In this document: in pieces, positions 14,701 through 15,032 of the stretch | How the letters are laid out: each line of letters opens with the position of its first letter | Numbering within the stretch: position 1 is the stretch's first letter | NCBI GenBank assembly: GCA_937936695.1 | Contig: CALHCK010000242.1 | Coordinates: forward strand, 1 to 15,032 | Source: an uncultured Polaribacter sp. | GTDB lineage: Bacteria > Bacteroidota > Bacteroidia > Flavobacteriales > Flavobacteriaceae | Reading direction: 5' to 3' | DNA length: 15,032 bases | The notes under the pieces: model-generated | What the model was told of the DNA's origin: nothing | Database searches by the model: none | Seen by the model: the letters and a program-made list of their open reading frames with translations, nothing else | Translations under genes and position numbers: made by a program

Positions 14701-15032
14701 AACAAACACTAGTGTTAACTTATGCTCTGGCACAACAACAGCAAATTTTGATTACAGTGCTACTACAAATACTCCAGATCAATATAGTATAAACTTTACC
14801 GATACTGCTAATTTACAAGGATTTATAGACATTACTAATGCGAGTTTACCATTATCACCTATTCAAGTAACTGTACCTTCAATAGCAGCCAGCGGAACTT
14901 ATACGGGAGTTGTAACTGTTATAAATTCATCATCAGGAACAATAAGTGCAGAATATCCAATAACCATTAATGTAGAAAAAACCAATGGAGGTGTAATTGC
15001 TGGAAATCAAACTGTTTTAAACAATACTGATG
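11753..15032 (+). CDS. Giant secreted modular surface protein with Ig-like repeats (partial, 3' end missing)
   Basis: Open from the ATG at 11753 to the right edge with no stop: 1093 residues are visible. A signal peptide (hydrophobic about 9-21, likely cut after A23 before Q24) leads into a distinct N-terminal module, about 25-305. This module has a DPNGDGY loop at 39-45 that resembles a calcium-binding DxNxDG site, FRFRLGG at 126-132, and the strand VLIDTDEKFGFTG with D145 and D147. I recognise this module from other large flavobacterial surface proteins but know no function. Then come Ser/Thr-rich beta-sandwich modules, three with a G-x-W-x-x-TGL signature (W345, W648, W739). Two similar units of about 95 residues follow (882-973 and 978-1076), then GGVIAGNQTV at 1079-1088. 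Such proteins usually end in a type IX secretion sorting domain, here out of view. About 15 scattered cysteines suggest disulfides in the exported protein. Role in adhesion, gliding or polysaccharide binding is inference. Confidence 0.88.
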   Translation, partial: MKKNRLINYTLIFVIFNVFLFNAQTPGVIVEGLPNAVLDPNGDGYVSLPPSQTPSQFTNIGFPDNILPTDVFDVLYSEIAYVGIPEITSEPTADPSKGTSCSFTDLVQDANSRSSYYNTDGTNMRFRFRLGGAASNSKGYSVLIDTDEKFGFTGPNADPDAVPGNPGFEIEIVLRTNFEVNAYDVNDPTNIIELAALPYTTHAIKSLALTTICNDPDYFYDFYIPFSNVPGIDSTTKLRMASITSINPKGIIGNNGTADIAGVDDSSNTSDNLYIETINTQTPTNGDPIVRASCPFITGGNTNPGSIINGDTQVQGTSTEEDGTIIEVFINGTTAGTTTVTGGVWNKTGLTLSTDDVITATATVPSTVASGLEKGTSVDNCDIETVLLTFCTPLATPVLSLVGRDLDLTYATGTPAGSSFIFNFFDSNTGTQITTIDGVDVVNFISSSATTIRLGTGNRRFTDEDLNFIVKIDTNPSTCQSLGSKPISTCSTSGPASATPFLNPVVIGDTTLTGNFGGSPPTAATLRLIFNNTSTDITTTTSSSSDTFSFDISSLTLSTSDVIEVSNRDSGNICRNTLSASINPTAPIVQSQIPILNTEFCSSGNINSVSGITNEASGTVTLYSKGSSDVTTSDTLEGTTTTIVNGTWTITGLNIAPSNYIAATIQATGKSVSEISESVIINSKTIPTSLTVTSNPIIEGDISITGTSSGLPSGSTIQLYLDDSLVDGKTAITDSGGNWTITGLDNGGAFDDLYVDAIVTVTATSTALGSCESDQSSSRVVICNPPITPTITAVSTTPICENSIFTVTVVNAQPGLLYQLLDQNNNSVGPSFLGPSIAADTTIDTDPIPFGVTSLKVIASKIFGTCTTVESNAISITVNPSPTITFTANPSAVFNLSAQTVDLAFSATTNSPNEYRIDFDDVAFTDVPYTALPASPIQITVPAGLTTGVYTATVTVREATNGCEKSYPITITITDASTPTITLTNTSVNLCSGTTTANFDYSATTNTPDQYSINFTDTANLQGFIDITNASLPLSPIQVTVPSIAASGTYTGVVTVINSSSGTISAEYPITINVEKTNGGVIAGNQTVLNNTD

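Overview
The window comes from an AT-rich bacterium of the phylum Bacteroidota, almost certainly a marine-type flavobacterium (Flavobacteriaceae). This rests on three things: the alternative complex III genes actA-actB-actC with flavobacterial protein features; promoters of the Bacteroidota form (TTTG, about 19 bp, TAnnTTTG) with no Shine-Dalgarno-type sites; and a very large secreted protein with Ig-like repeats of the kind exported by the type IX secretion system. The genus cannot be fixed from what is visible.

Layout. Bases 1-5354 (minus strand) hold the start of the alternative complex III operon, read right to left as actA (multihaem cytochrome c), actB (Tat-exported iron-sulfur and molybdopterin-oxidoreductase-like subunit) and the first 295 codons of actC (NrfD-like quinol-binding membrane subunit), which runs off the left edge. 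Together they oxidise membrane menaquinol and pass electrons through Fe-S clusters and c-type haems towards a terminal oxidase. A 194-bp divergent intergenic region separates actA from a small exported SPOR-domain protein (plus strand, 5549-5917). That gene converges on the translation operon and shares a strong bidirectional terminator with it. Bases 5989-10665 (minus strand) are the conserved rimP-nusA-infB operon: ribosome maturation factor, transcription termination/antitermination factor and initiation factor IF2. Its promoter at about 10742-10772 matches the Bacteroidota consensus at both boxes. Its roughly 70-nt leader contains a terminator-like hairpin with a U-rich tail and a four-codon reading frame that ends inside the hairpin loop.

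The divergent plus-strand side starts with a two-domain universal stress protein (10841-11668). It is followed by the 5' part (1093 codons) of a giant secreted, repeat-rich surface protein that runs off the right edge at 15032.

Most of the window is core flavobacterial gene content and I see no clearly new defence, mobile or biosynthetic system. The best leads are the leader of rimP-nusA-infB, which looks like a built-in attenuator upstream of a gene for a termination factor, and the modular giant surface protein. Smaller oddities are a six-haem ActA fusion, an RGG-rich stretch in the IF2 N-terminus, a heptamer tandem repeat just upstream of actB, and an inverted repeat touching the -7 box of the giant gene.
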